This document shows positions 1 to 6,099 of a stretch of 8,263 nt of DNA, one piece after another. The number at the start of each line of letters is the position of its first letter. Positions within the stretch are counted from its first letter, which is position 1. The stretch comes from an uncultured Bacilli bacterium (GTDB taxonomy: Bacteria > Bacillota_I > Bacilli_A > RF39 > UBA660). The position numbers and the translations under genes are program-made. Location: contig CANPWS010000050.1 in the NCBI GenBank assembly GCA_947584955.1, positions 1 to 8,263 of the forward strand, given 5' to 3'. The notes under the pieces are model-generated. The model ran no database searches. It saw only the letters and a list, made by a program, of their open reading frames with translations, and had not been told where the DNA came from.

Positions 1-93
1 TTCATTTTTATCACCACTATAGTTATGTCCTTTTCCTTTATTATTTATTCACTGACTTTTTTCCAAAAGAATTACATAGTTAAAATAAATTTA

Positions 94-122
94 TTGACAA
101 AGAATTAATGATGTGCTAAAAT
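94..122 (+). promoter_or_regulatory. Strong sigma-A-type promoter for the surface protein gene
   Basis: A perfect -35 box TTGACA (94-99) is followed by a 17-base spacer and a -10 box TAAAAT (117-122). TG at 114-115, one base before the -10, gives an extended -10. It is the best consensus promoter in the window. The predicted transcript starts near 129, leaving a leader of about 60 bases before the ATG at 191. No operator-like repeat is evident around it. Confidence 0.8.
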
Positions 123-190
123 AAGAAACAATTTCAAAAGATTAGTTTATTTTGAAGAACTTTATTAAATTAATCATGGGGGATGAAAAA

Positions 191-1537
191 ATGGAAGAAG
201 AAAAAAATTATACCATAAATTGGGTAGGACTATTTATCAAAGTAATAGTATTTGTAGTAGTAGTATTACTAGCAATTTGGCTAATAACAAAGTTATTTAG
301 AAAAGACAAAGGATTAACATATGAAGAAAATTTAGATTTATTTAAAAACAGTGCTGTAGAATACTTTAAAAAGAATTTACCAGAGGGAAATGAAAAATTA
401 AGCGTAACTTTAGGACAATTAATTTCTTGGGACTACCTAGAAGATGAATTAACAGATGAAGAAGGAAAAGTCTGTGATGAAAAAAGAAGTAAGGCTACAA
501 TAGAACAAATAGATGATTATTATAGTATTAAATTAGAATTTATTTGTGGAGATGAAAGTAGCACAAATTATATAAAATTAGGAAATGAAAAATGTTCTGC
601 ATGTGATATAAAAGTCAAAGGATTAGAAGTAGGAAGTAAAAAAGAAGAAGAAAATAAACAAGAGGAAAATAATCAAGAAGAAAATAAAACAAGTGTAAAT
701 AATAATATTAATCCAAATGAAACATCTAAAGGAGTAAGTACACATAGCTCTAATAATAATTCAAAAAATGAAGAAAGCAATAATAACAATTCCAATACTA
801 GCCAAGGAAATAATCAAAAAATATTATATGAATATGTAAAAGAAACAAATGAATATAGTGATTGGTTTGTAGGAAAAGTAAAAGGAGAAAATATAGAAAA
901 TAGTACAAAAAAAGTATCATATTCTAAATATTGCAAAGTACAAAAATCTGATTATTATACTTTAAGTTATGTTTCTAGTGCTATTAATTATAATTACACT
1001 CTTGAACTTAAAAATGCTACATCTAAAGTAACAATTAGTAATTCTAATTATTTTAAAACACTTAGCGATTATCAAACATATATAAATGAAAGAGATAAAA
1101 ATTTATCAATGGTTGATGTAAATAAAAACGATATAATAAATATTACAAATGCCACAACATTAAAAAATTCATCATTAACATCAAATAATTTTACATTTAC
1201 AGTATCAAATTCATACAATAAATCAGGATCATATTATGTTGATATCAATGTAAAAGTAAAAAATTTATCAGGAGTAACACCATATTATTCATCAAGTTTA
1301 AAAAGAAATGTTTATTTCATACCAATCAAATTTACTGGAAGTTATATAAATGAAAATAATTGCATAACAGATAAAACAGAAAATAAAAATAAATATAAAG
1401 ATTATGAAATAGTAAATACATGGAATGAGAATGTAGATATTTATAGATATAAAAAGACAATAGTAGAATATAAATATTCAAATTTAGAATATTTAGAAGG
1501 ATATAGAAAAACAGGAAAAACTAAAGTAGTAGGCTAA
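191..1537 (+). CDS. Membrane-anchored, Asn/Ser-rich surface-type protein of unknown function
   Basis: The protein has 448 aa and no recognised enzyme motif. The ATG at 191 is chosen because a purine-rich GGGGGA lies 8 bases upstream; an in-frame TTG at 152 has no ribosome binding site. Residues 1-10 are short and acidic, followed by one hydrophobic helix (about 11-34) and a basic flank (KLFRKDK). Residues 42-147 form a compact segment with Cys at 95, 119, 135 and 138. Its pattern (an xxxENLxxFKNSAxxYF-like start, then VTLGQL, then a Cys-containing turn) resembles a module I associate with cell-surface proteins of uncultured Bacillota; this is from memory, not a search. A low-complexity Glu/Asn/Ser linker covers about 148-209. 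A Tyr/Ser/Thr/Asn-rich, probably beta-rich region follows, with Cys 248 and 391, and the last 40 residues are Tyr- and Lys-rich. Six Cys beyond the helix and the linker suggest an extracytoplasmic location, although the charge flanks argue the other way. There is no LPXTG motif or lipobox. It has its own promoter and terminator. Confidence 0.85.
   Translation: MEEEKNYTINWVGLFIKVIVFVVVVLLAIWLITKLFRKDKGLTYEENLDLFKNSAVEYFKKNLPEGNEKLSVTLGQLISWDYLEDELTDEEGKVCDEKRSKATIEQIDDYYSIKLEFICGDESSTNYIKLGNEKCSACDIKVKGLEVGSKKEEENKQEENNQEENKTSVNNNINPNETSKGVSTHSSNNNSKNEESNNNNSNTSQGNNQKILYEYVKETNEYSDWFVGKVKGENIENSTKKVSYSKYCKVQKSDYYTLSYVSSAINYNYTLELKNATSKVTISNSNYFKTLSDYQTYINERDKNLSMVDVNKNDIINITNATTLKNSSLTSNNFTFTVSNSYNKSGSYYVDINVKVKNLSGVTPYYSSSLKRNVYFIPIKFTGSYINENNCITDKTENKNKYKDYEIVNTWNENVDIYRYKKTIVEYKYSNLEYLEGYRKTGKTKVVG
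647..691 (+). repeat. Three-copy 15-base coding repeat (Glu-Glu-Asn-x-x)
   Basis: Three imperfect in-frame 15-base units (647-661, 662-676, 677-691) encode EENKQ, EENNQ and EENKT at the start of the low-complexity linker of the surface protein. This is a short microsatellite that could change copy number without shifting the frame, altering linker length only. Confidence 0.6.
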
Positions 1538-1557
1538 TATAGCCTATTTCTTTTTTT
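1528..1557 (+). terminator. Intrinsic terminator overlapping the stop codon
   Basis: The stem TAGGCTA (1530-1536) pairs with TAGCCTA (1540-1546) around a 3-base loop and is extended by one G-U and one A-U pair. T1547-1549, one C and seven T (1551-1557) follow. The gene's TAA stop (1535-1537) lies inside the hairpin top, so the last codons (Val-Val-Gly) contribute to the 5' arm. It separates the surface protein from the downstream membrane protein gene. Confidence 0.85.
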
Positions 1558-1585
1558 ACATATAAAGTTAAATATAAAACATAAT
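1555..1585 (+). promoter_or_regulatory. Weak candidate promoter for the CmpB-like membrane protein
   Basis: TTTACA (1555-1560) overlaps the T-tract of the preceding terminator. CATAAT (1580-1585) lies 19 bases downstream. The spacing is long, and other A/T-rich hexamers such as TATAAA (1573-1578) fit about as well, so exact placement is uncertain. A promoter is expected here because a terminator precedes the gene. Confidence 0.3.
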
Positions 1586-1604
1586 AATAATGGTGATTAA
1601 GCAT

Positions 1605-2105
1605 ATGTATTATATGAAAAACTTTTTATTATATTCATTACTTGGATTTGTAATGGAATCTGTATTATACAAAATATCATTAACAAATAAACATAGTGGA
1701 ATATTTTATGGTCCAATAACAGCAGTATATGGAGTAGGAATAGTAGCTATATTGTTGTTAAATAAATATATATTTAAAAAAATAAAATGTAATAAAATAA
1801 TAAAATTAATAATTGAATTTATAATATTAACAATAGTACTTACTATAATAGAATTTTTAGGAGGAAATATCTTAAACTATTTATTTGATATAGATATGTG
1901 GAATTATTCTAAAAAAAGTTTGAATTTTGGAAAATATATTTGTCTTGAATTATCATTAATATGGGGAATTATGGGAATAGGATATATTTATATATTTAAA
2001 CCTTTTACTGATAAAATATTATCAAAAATAACACGTAAAGAAACTAAATTTTTTACTGCTATTTTTATAATAGATACAATTTTAGTATTAGTAACTAAGT
2101 TATAA
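1605..2105 (+). CDS. Putative ABC-transporter type IV (CmpB-like) membrane protein
   Basis: This is an integral membrane protein of 166 aa with five likely helices (about 5-22, 36-52, 68-90, 112-131 and 149-163). Recognisable family features are LLGFxxES near residues 12-19, a GxFYGPxxAVYG block (32-43), EFLGGNxLNYLF followed by DMWNYS (83-102), and GKYICLELSLIWG (109-121). These match the putative ABC-transporter type IV family (Pfam PF06541) as I know it. The family name implies transport, but no partner ATPase is in the window and its biochemical role is not established. The ATG at 1605 is preferred over the in-frame ATG at 1590. GGTGAT (1592-1597), complementary to the 16S rRNA tail, lies 7 bases before 1605, whereas nothing suitable precedes 1590. 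No terminator is visible between this gene and the next, so read-through into the ligase gene is possible. Confidence 0.85.
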   Translation: MYYMKNFLLYSLLGFVMESVLYKISLTNKHSGIFYGPITAVYGVGIVAILLLNKYIFKKIKCNKIIKLIIEFIILTIVLTIIEFLGGNILNYLFDIDMWNYSKKSLNFGKYICLELSLIWGIMGIGYIYIFKPFTDKILSKITRKETKFFTAIFIIDTILVLVTKL

Positions 2106-2123
2106 AAATAGTATTACAATTGA

Positions 2124-2152
2124 TTTACAAAACTTAAATATCGTGATACACT
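2124..2152 (+). promoter_or_regulatory. Promoter of the first adenylate-forming gene (shared architecture)
   Basis: TTTACA (2124-2129), a 17-base spacer ending in TG plus one base, and TACACT (2147-2152) form a -35/extended -10 promoter. The same layout and much of the same spacer occur before the second paralogue at 4143-4171, which raises confidence that it is functional. The transcript would start near 2159, with the ribosome binding site AAAGGAG at 2162-2168. Confidence 0.55.
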
Positions 2153-2175
2153 ATGTATACGAAAGGAGAGGTTTT

Positions 2176-3993
2176 GTGGAAAAAATTAAATATATAAATG
2201 GAAATTTTGATTATACAAAAAAAATTAAAATAGATAAAAAGGAAAGTAAGAAATTAACAGGGTATGCAACTATAGATAAACCTTGGCAATGTTTTTATAA
2301 CGCTAAAGCTAATAATCTGGAAGTTTTAAAATGTACAATTTTTGATTATCTTATTGAATGTAATAAAAATAATTTACAGGGAAAAGCTTTATATTATTTT
2401 GGTACTAAGTTTACATACAGTAATTTAATCTCAAAAATATTAAATACTGCAAAAAGTTTTCAAGAATTAGGAATTAAAAAAGGTGACATTGTAAGTTTGG
2501 CATTACCTAATATTCCAGAAAATATTATAAGTTTTTATGCTTTAAATGAAATAGGAGCAATAGCTAATATGGTAGACTTAACACTTGAAGGAGAAAAATT
2601 AGCGTATTGTATAAATGAAGTTAAATCTAAAATAATTTTAGCAACAGATTTGTTTATAGATAATTTAAATAATATTATAGATAAAACACCATTAGAAAAA
2701 GTAATAGTAGCATCTTTTTCAGATTCATTACCCCCAATCATGAAACAACTTTATAAAGTAAAAAATGAAATTAAAATACCTGATTCTTCAAAATATATGA
2801 CTTGGAAAGAATTTGAAAAAATTGGAAAAAATAAGAAAAATTTTATAAAAGCAAGCTATGAAAAAGATTCTGCAGTGTGCATAGTAAGAACAAATGAAAT
2901 AGCAGATATGCCTAAAGGAACTATTTTAACGAATGAAAATTTAAATGCTATGGCATTACAATATAAATATAGTGGACTTAATTTTTCATTAGGAGATAAA
3001 TACTTAAATCAAGTTCCATCATTTTTAGCCTATAATATCGTTATGGGAATGCATGTACCATTTTGTTTAGGATTAGAAGTAGTTATGTTACCAACATATG
3101 ATTCATCAAATTTTGTTAAAAATATTGTTAAATATAAAACTGAACATGCTTTAGGATGTCCTGTGGACGTATATAGTTTTTTAGAAAATCCAGATTTAGC
3201 ACAAAAAGCTTATAAATTTATGAAAACATTGGCAAGTGGTAGTGATAAAATGGTAGAAAATAAAAAAAGTAAAATAATAGAAGATATTAATAAAGCAAAT
3301 AGTAATTGTAGTTTAATTGAAGGATATGGTACAACCGAAGGATCATCAGCATTAATAACAAATTTACCACATTGTAATGTCCCATATAGTATTGGTATAC
3401 CACTTCCAGCGACAACAGTCTCAATCTTTGAGGAAAAAGAAGAAAAAACATACAATACCAAAGGTGAAATTTGTGCATCAGGACCAACTATAATGAAAGG
3501 ATATTATAACAATGAAAATGCTACAAAAAATACATTAATTACACATGATGACGGAAAAATTTGGCTACATACAGGCGATTATGGTTATATGACTGAAGAA
3601 GGATTAATTTATTTACTTGGAAGAGTTGACAGATTAATTAAAAATTACAAAAATGAGCAAATAGATGTTTTTGAAATAGAAAAAATAATCGAAGAAAATG
3701 AAAATGTAGAAAACTGTATTGTAGTTGGTGCAAGAGATAAAGAAAATAAACAAGGTGAAGTACCAATTGCTAACATCGTATTAAAAAATATAGATATAGA
3801 TGCCAATATAGTAAAAAATCAAATAATACAAAATTGTGAAAAAAAATTAAAAGAAGGAAAAAGACCAGTAGAGTATAGAATGCTTGATAAAATGCCATTA
3901 ACTAGATTAAATAAAATTGATTATGAAGAATTGAGAAGACAATGCAATGAAGAAAAAGAAAATATAGTTAAAGTAAAAAAACTAACAAGATAA
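2176..3993 (+). CDS. AMP-binding (ANL) enzyme paralogue with degenerate phosphate loop
   Basis: This 605-aa protein has the acyl-CoA-synthetase/adenylate-forming (ANL) fold and is probably cytosolic. The GTG start at 2176 is chosen because AAAGGAG lies 7 bases upstream and the second paralogue starts in the same way; an in-frame GTG at 2143 lies in the promoter and is rejected. Conserved motifs are GYGTTE (A5, 383-388), HTGDYG with the ribose-binding Asp468 (A7), GR at 482-483 (A8) and the A10 lysine K580. The A3 phosphate loop, HTGGTTGRSKG in the paralogue, reads RTNEIADMPKG here (238-248): all loop glycines and two of the three threonines are lost, and only the Lys247-Gly248 end is kept. 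The A8 hinge glycine and the A10 glycine (Asn579) are also replaced. ATP activation is therefore probably impaired. It may be a pseudoenzyme, a partner of the next gene's product, or an enzyme limited to another half-reaction. The frame is intact and the fold residues are conserved, so it is not a decaying pseudogene. The substrate is unknown. Confidence 0.9.
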   Translation: MEKIKYINGNFDYTKKIKIDKKESKKLTGYATIDKPWQCFYNAKANNLEVLKCTIFDYLIECNKNNLQGKALYYFGTKFTYSNLISKILNTAKSFQELGIKKGDIVSLALPNIPENIISFYALNEIGAIANMVDLTLEGEKLAYCINEVKSKIILATDLFIDNLNNIIDKTPLEKVIVASFSDSLPPIMKQLYKVKNEIKIPDSSKYMTWKEFEKIGKNKKNFIKASYEKDSAVCIVRTNEIADMPKGTILTNENLNAMALQYKYSGLNFSLGDKYLNQVPSFLAYNIVMGMHVPFCLGLEVVMLPTYDSSNFVKNIVKYKTEHALGCPVDVYSFLENPDLAQKAYKFMKTLASGSDKMVENKKSKIIEDINKANSNCSLIEGYGTTEGSSALITNLPHCNVPYSIGIPLPATTVSIFEEKEEKTYNTKGEICASGPTIMKGYYNNENATKNTLITHDDGKIWLHTGDYGYMTEEGLIYLLGRVDRLIKNYKNEQIDVFEIEKIIEENENVENCIVVGARDKENKQGEVPIANIVLKNIDIDANIVKNQIIQNCEKKLKEGKRPVEYRMLDKMPLTRLNKIDYEELRRQCNEEKENIVKVKKLTR

Positions 3994-4000
3994 TTATAAA

Positions 4001-4035
4001 AAGCTAAGTAAACATAAATTTACTTAAGTTTTTTT
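4001..4035 (+). terminator. Intrinsic terminator after the first adenylate-forming gene
   Basis: TAAGTAAA (4005-4012) pairs perfectly with TTTACTTA (4019-4026) around a 6-base loop. The stem extends past a one-base bulge (A4027) through C4004-G4028 and G4003-T4029, and a run of seven T (4029-4035) follows. It lies 8 bases after the TAA stop, so the two paralogues are separate transcription units rather than a simple operon. Confidence 0.85.
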
Positions 4036-4047
4036 GTTAATTACAAG

Positions 4048-4077
4048 TTTACATTTTAAATAAAAAAAGTCTATAAT
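4048..4077 (+). promoter_or_regulatory. Upstream promoter of the second adenylate-forming gene
   Basis: TTTACA (4048-4053) and a perfect TATAAT (4072-4077) are separated by 18 bases. A transcript would start near 4084 and carry a leader of about 115 bases that contains the direct repeats at 4102-4136. This promoter has no counterpart before the first paralogue. Confidence 0.65.
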
Positions 4078-4101
4078 TAAATTTATAAAAACAAAGTAAG
4101 T

Positions 4102-4136
4102 AAAAAATACCATAAACGATAAAAAAAATACCATAA
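4102..4136 (+). repeat. Direct repeat of a 14-base A-rich motif, 21-base period
   Basis: AAAAAATACCATAA occurs exactly at 4102-4115 and 4123-4136. The copies start 21 bases apart, about two helical turns, which would place them on the same DNA face. They lie between the two promoters of the second adenylate-forming gene. The A-run inflates the similarity, so the informative core is TACCATAA. It could be a regulator site, but none is identified. Confidence 0.5.
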
Positions 4137-4142
4137 TAGTAA

Positions 4143-4171
4143 TTTACAAAATTAAAATAAAGTGATAAACT
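4143..4171 (+). promoter_or_regulatory. Proximal promoter of the second adenylate-forming gene (shared architecture)
   Basis: TTTACA (4143-4148), a 17-base spacer ending in TGA, and TAAACT (4166-4171) match the arrangement at 2124-2152. AAAGGAG (4184-4190) follows, 7 bases before the GTG. Conservation of the -35 box, the TGA and the spacing in both leaders supports function and suggests shared control or a recent duplication including the promoter. Confidence 0.55.
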
Positions 4172-4197
4172 AATAATTTAGTGAAAGGAGTGGTTTT

Positions 4198-6036
4198 GTG
4201 GAAGAAATTAGATATCAAAATCAAGATTTTGATTATACACAAAATTTAAAAATAGATAAAGAGGGAAGTAAAAAGTTTAAAAAAATATCAGAAGAAAGAC
4301 CATGGTTAAAATATTATAGTGATGAAGTTAAAAATGCAAAGTTACCAGAAAATACAATTTATGGATATCTTAAAGAAAAAAATGAAAAAGGATATGATAG
4401 GTTAGCAATAGAATATTTTGGTAATAAACAAACATATAAAGAATTAATTGATAATATTGAAAAATGTGCAAAGTCATTTGCTTCTATGGGGGTAAAAAAA
4501 GGAGATGTCGTAACAATATGTATGCCAACTACACCAGAAATGGTATATATGTTATATGCTCTAAATAAATTAGGTGCAGTATCAAATATGATAGATCCAA
4601 GAAAATCACCAGAAGAAATAATAGAGTATACTAAAGAAGTTAATTCTAAAATATTTATAGGAATAGATTCATATGGAGAAAAATATAAAGAATTAAAAGA
4701 AAAGGCTAATATTAATTATTTAATAATAGCAACACCATATGAAAGTTTTAAAAGCCCAATTAAAAATATGTTAAAATTAAAAGATAAATTATCTTCAAAA
4801 GGAAAAAGATTTATTGATACAGATGAATGCATAGATTGGAATAGTTTTATTAAAAAAGGAAATGGCTTAGAAAGTGCAGTAGAAGAAAAATATGTAAAAG
4901 ATATGCCTGCTATTATAGTACATACAGGAGGAACAACAGGAAGATCTAAGGGAGTAATTTTATCAAATGATACAATAAATTGTGGAGCATTTCAATGTGA
5001 AGTAAGTGGATTAGATTTTAAAGACCGTGGAACATGGCTTGATATTATGCCACCATTTATTGCTTATGGAGTAGGAAATGGTTTACATTTACCACTTACA
5101 ATGGGGATGAAAGTAATATTAATGCCAACGTTTGATCCAAAAAAATATGATGAAATCTTATTAAAACATAGACCAAATTATATGGCAGGAGTACCATCAC
5201 ATTTTGGATATTTATTAGAAAGTGAAAAATTAAAAAATACTGATTTATCATTTATCAAAACACCAATAGTAGGTGGAGATAAAATGGACTATACACTAGA
5301 AGAAGAAGTAAATGAGTTTCTTAAAGAACATAACTGTAAGACAAAAATTATCAAAGGATACGGAATGACAGAAGTAAATGCGGCCGTTAGTGTATGCATT
5401 GGAAATGAAGTAAACAAATTAAAAAGTGTTGGAATTCCTCTATCACATAGTTTAATTAGTATATTTGATCCTGAAACTAATGAAGAACTATCTTATAATC
5501 AAGATGGAGAAGTAAGAATTGCAGGACCAAATGTAATGTTAGGATATTATAATAATGAAGAAGAAGAAAATAAAATATTACATACTGATGAAAATGGCGT
5601 AAGATGGATTTATTCTGGAGATTTAGGACATATAGATGAAGATGGTTTATTATTCGTAAAAGGAAGATACAAAGAAATGATTATAAGACCAGATGGATTT
5701 AAAATATATCCTAGTGAAATAGAAGATGTCATTTTAACACATCACGATGTAGCAGAATGTAAAGTAGTAGGATGCAGAGATTATAATGAAAGTCAAGGAG
5801 AATTACCAAAAGCATTCATTATCTTAAAAGAAACTAATAGATCAAAAGATGTCATATTAGAAGAAATAAAAACAATATGTCAAACAAAATTATCAGACTA
5901 TGCTCAACCTTTTGACTACGAAATAAAAGAAAAATTTCCTGTAACATCAATAGGAAAAATAAACACAATAGCTTTAAAAGAAGAGGAAGAAAGTAAATTA
6001 CAAAATAAACCAAAAATGAAAGTATTAAAAAAATAA
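4198..6036 (+). CDS. AMP-binding adenylate-forming enzyme, probable acyl-CoA ligase
   Basis: This is a complete 612-aa ANL-superfamily enzyme. It is expected to activate a carboxylic acid as acyl-AMP with ATP and transfer it to a thiol, usually CoA. Visible motifs are HTGGTTGRSKG (A3, 242-252), GYGMTE (A5, 387-392), YSGDLG with ribose-binding Asp475 (A7), GRYKEMIIRPDGFKIYPSEIE (A8, 489-509, given here as family motif), and a PVTSIGKIN block with catalytic Lys587 (A10). It is about 50 residues longer than many acyl-CoA synthetases, with an N-terminal part containing RPWLKYY and a variable stretch near 170-225. The GTG start has AAAGGAG 7 bases upstream. The gene is a tandem paralogue of the preceding one, with similarity reaching upstream into the leader. 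Fatty or aromatic acids are possible substrates, but the sequence does not decide, and a peptide-synthetase-like role without a carrier domain cannot be excluded. No carrier protein or thioesterase gene is nearby. Confidence 0.93.
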   Translation: MEEIRYQNQDFDYTQNLKIDKEGSKKFKKISEERPWLKYYSDEVKNAKLPENTIYGYLKEKNEKGYDRLAIEYFGNKQTYKELIDNIEKCAKSFASMGVKKGDVVTICMPTTPEMVYMLYALNKLGAVSNMIDPRKSPEEIIEYTKEVNSKIFIGIDSYGEKYKELKEKANINYLIIATPYESFKSPIKNMLKLKDKLSSKGKRFIDTDECIDWNSFIKKGNGLESAVEEKYVKDMPAIIVHTGGTTGRSKGVILSNDTINCGAFQCEVSGLDFKDRGTWLDIMPPFIAYGVGNGLHLPLTMGMKVILMPTFDPKKYDEILLKHRPNYMAGVPSHFGYLLESEKLKNTDLSFIKTPIVGGDKMDYTLEEEVNEFLKEHNCKTKIIKGYGMTEVNAAVSVCIGNEVNKLKSVGIPLSHSLISIFDPETNEELSYNQDGEVRIAGPNVMLGYYNNEEEENKILHTDENGVRWIYSGDLGHIDEDGLLFVKGRYKEMIIRPDGFKIYPSEIEDVILTHHDVAECKVVGCRDYNESQGELPKAFIILKETNRSKDVILEEIKTICQTKLSDYAQPFDYEIKEKFPVTSIGKINTIALKEEEESKLQNKPKMKVLKK

Positions 6037-6046
6037 AAAAATAGTA

Positions 6047-6099
6047 AAAAAACACCTAAGGTATGTTATAATTAGTTTATAATATTGGAGGTGTTTTTT
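6047..6099 (+). promoter_or_regulatory. Long inverted repeat enclosing a promoter and the kinase ribosome binding site
   Basis: AAAAAACACCT (6047-6057) is the exact reverse complement of AGGTGTTTTTT (6089-6099). Inside, 6063-6071 can pair with 6077-6085 (nine pairs, one G-U). The right outer arm includes most of the Shine-Dalgarno GGAGGTG (6087-6093) and ends directly before the ATG. RNA reading through from the ligase gene would fold into a long hairpin that hides the ribosome binding site and could act as a terminator. RNA started from the internal promoter would lack the left arm. Confidence 0.6.
6064..6072 (+). promoter_or_regulatory. Extended -10 promoter of the hybrid kinase-like gene
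   Basis: TGT-TATAAT (6064-6072) is an extended -10 element with a perfect hexamer. No good -35 is present at 17 bases (GTAAAA at 6044-6049), which extended -10 promoters tolerate. A start near 6079 gives a leader of about 20 bases with GGAGGTG 6 bases before the ATG. A second TATAAT at 6078-6083 lacks both TG and a -35 box. Confidence 0.55.

Noticed and set aside
1..22. On the - strand, GGTGAT lies 4 bases before an ATG at 5-3, which could be the start of a divergent gene.
   Set aside because: Only five coding bases are in the window, so nothing can be said of a product. The ribosome binding site match alone is weak evidence.
2143..2178. Upstream in-frame GTG as start of the first adenylate-forming gene.
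   Set aside because: It overlaps the extended -10 element and lacks a ribosome binding site. The paralogue's start aligns with GTG at 2176.
2535..2741. Open frame of 68 codons on the - strand.
   Set aside because: It lies wholly inside the first adenylate-forming gene, has no ribosome binding site or recognisable motif, and is explained as the antisense shadow of a conserved coding region.
3210..3487. Two overlapping - strand open frames of 66-83 codons.
   Set aside because: They are antisense to conserved A5 and neighbouring motifs of the ligase paralogue. Their Leu/Tyr/Phe-rich composition is what reversed A-rich codons give.
4102..4136. The spaced repeats were considered as a minimal CRISPR array.
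   Set aside because: There are only two 14-base copies with a 7-base gap, they are A-run dominated, and no cas gene is present.
5852..6055. A - strand open frame rich in Phe and Leu resembling a membrane peptide.
   Set aside because: It is the antisense of Lys/Glu-rich codons at the end of the second ligase. Hydrophobicity is a by-product of A-rich sequence reversed, and no start signal is evident.
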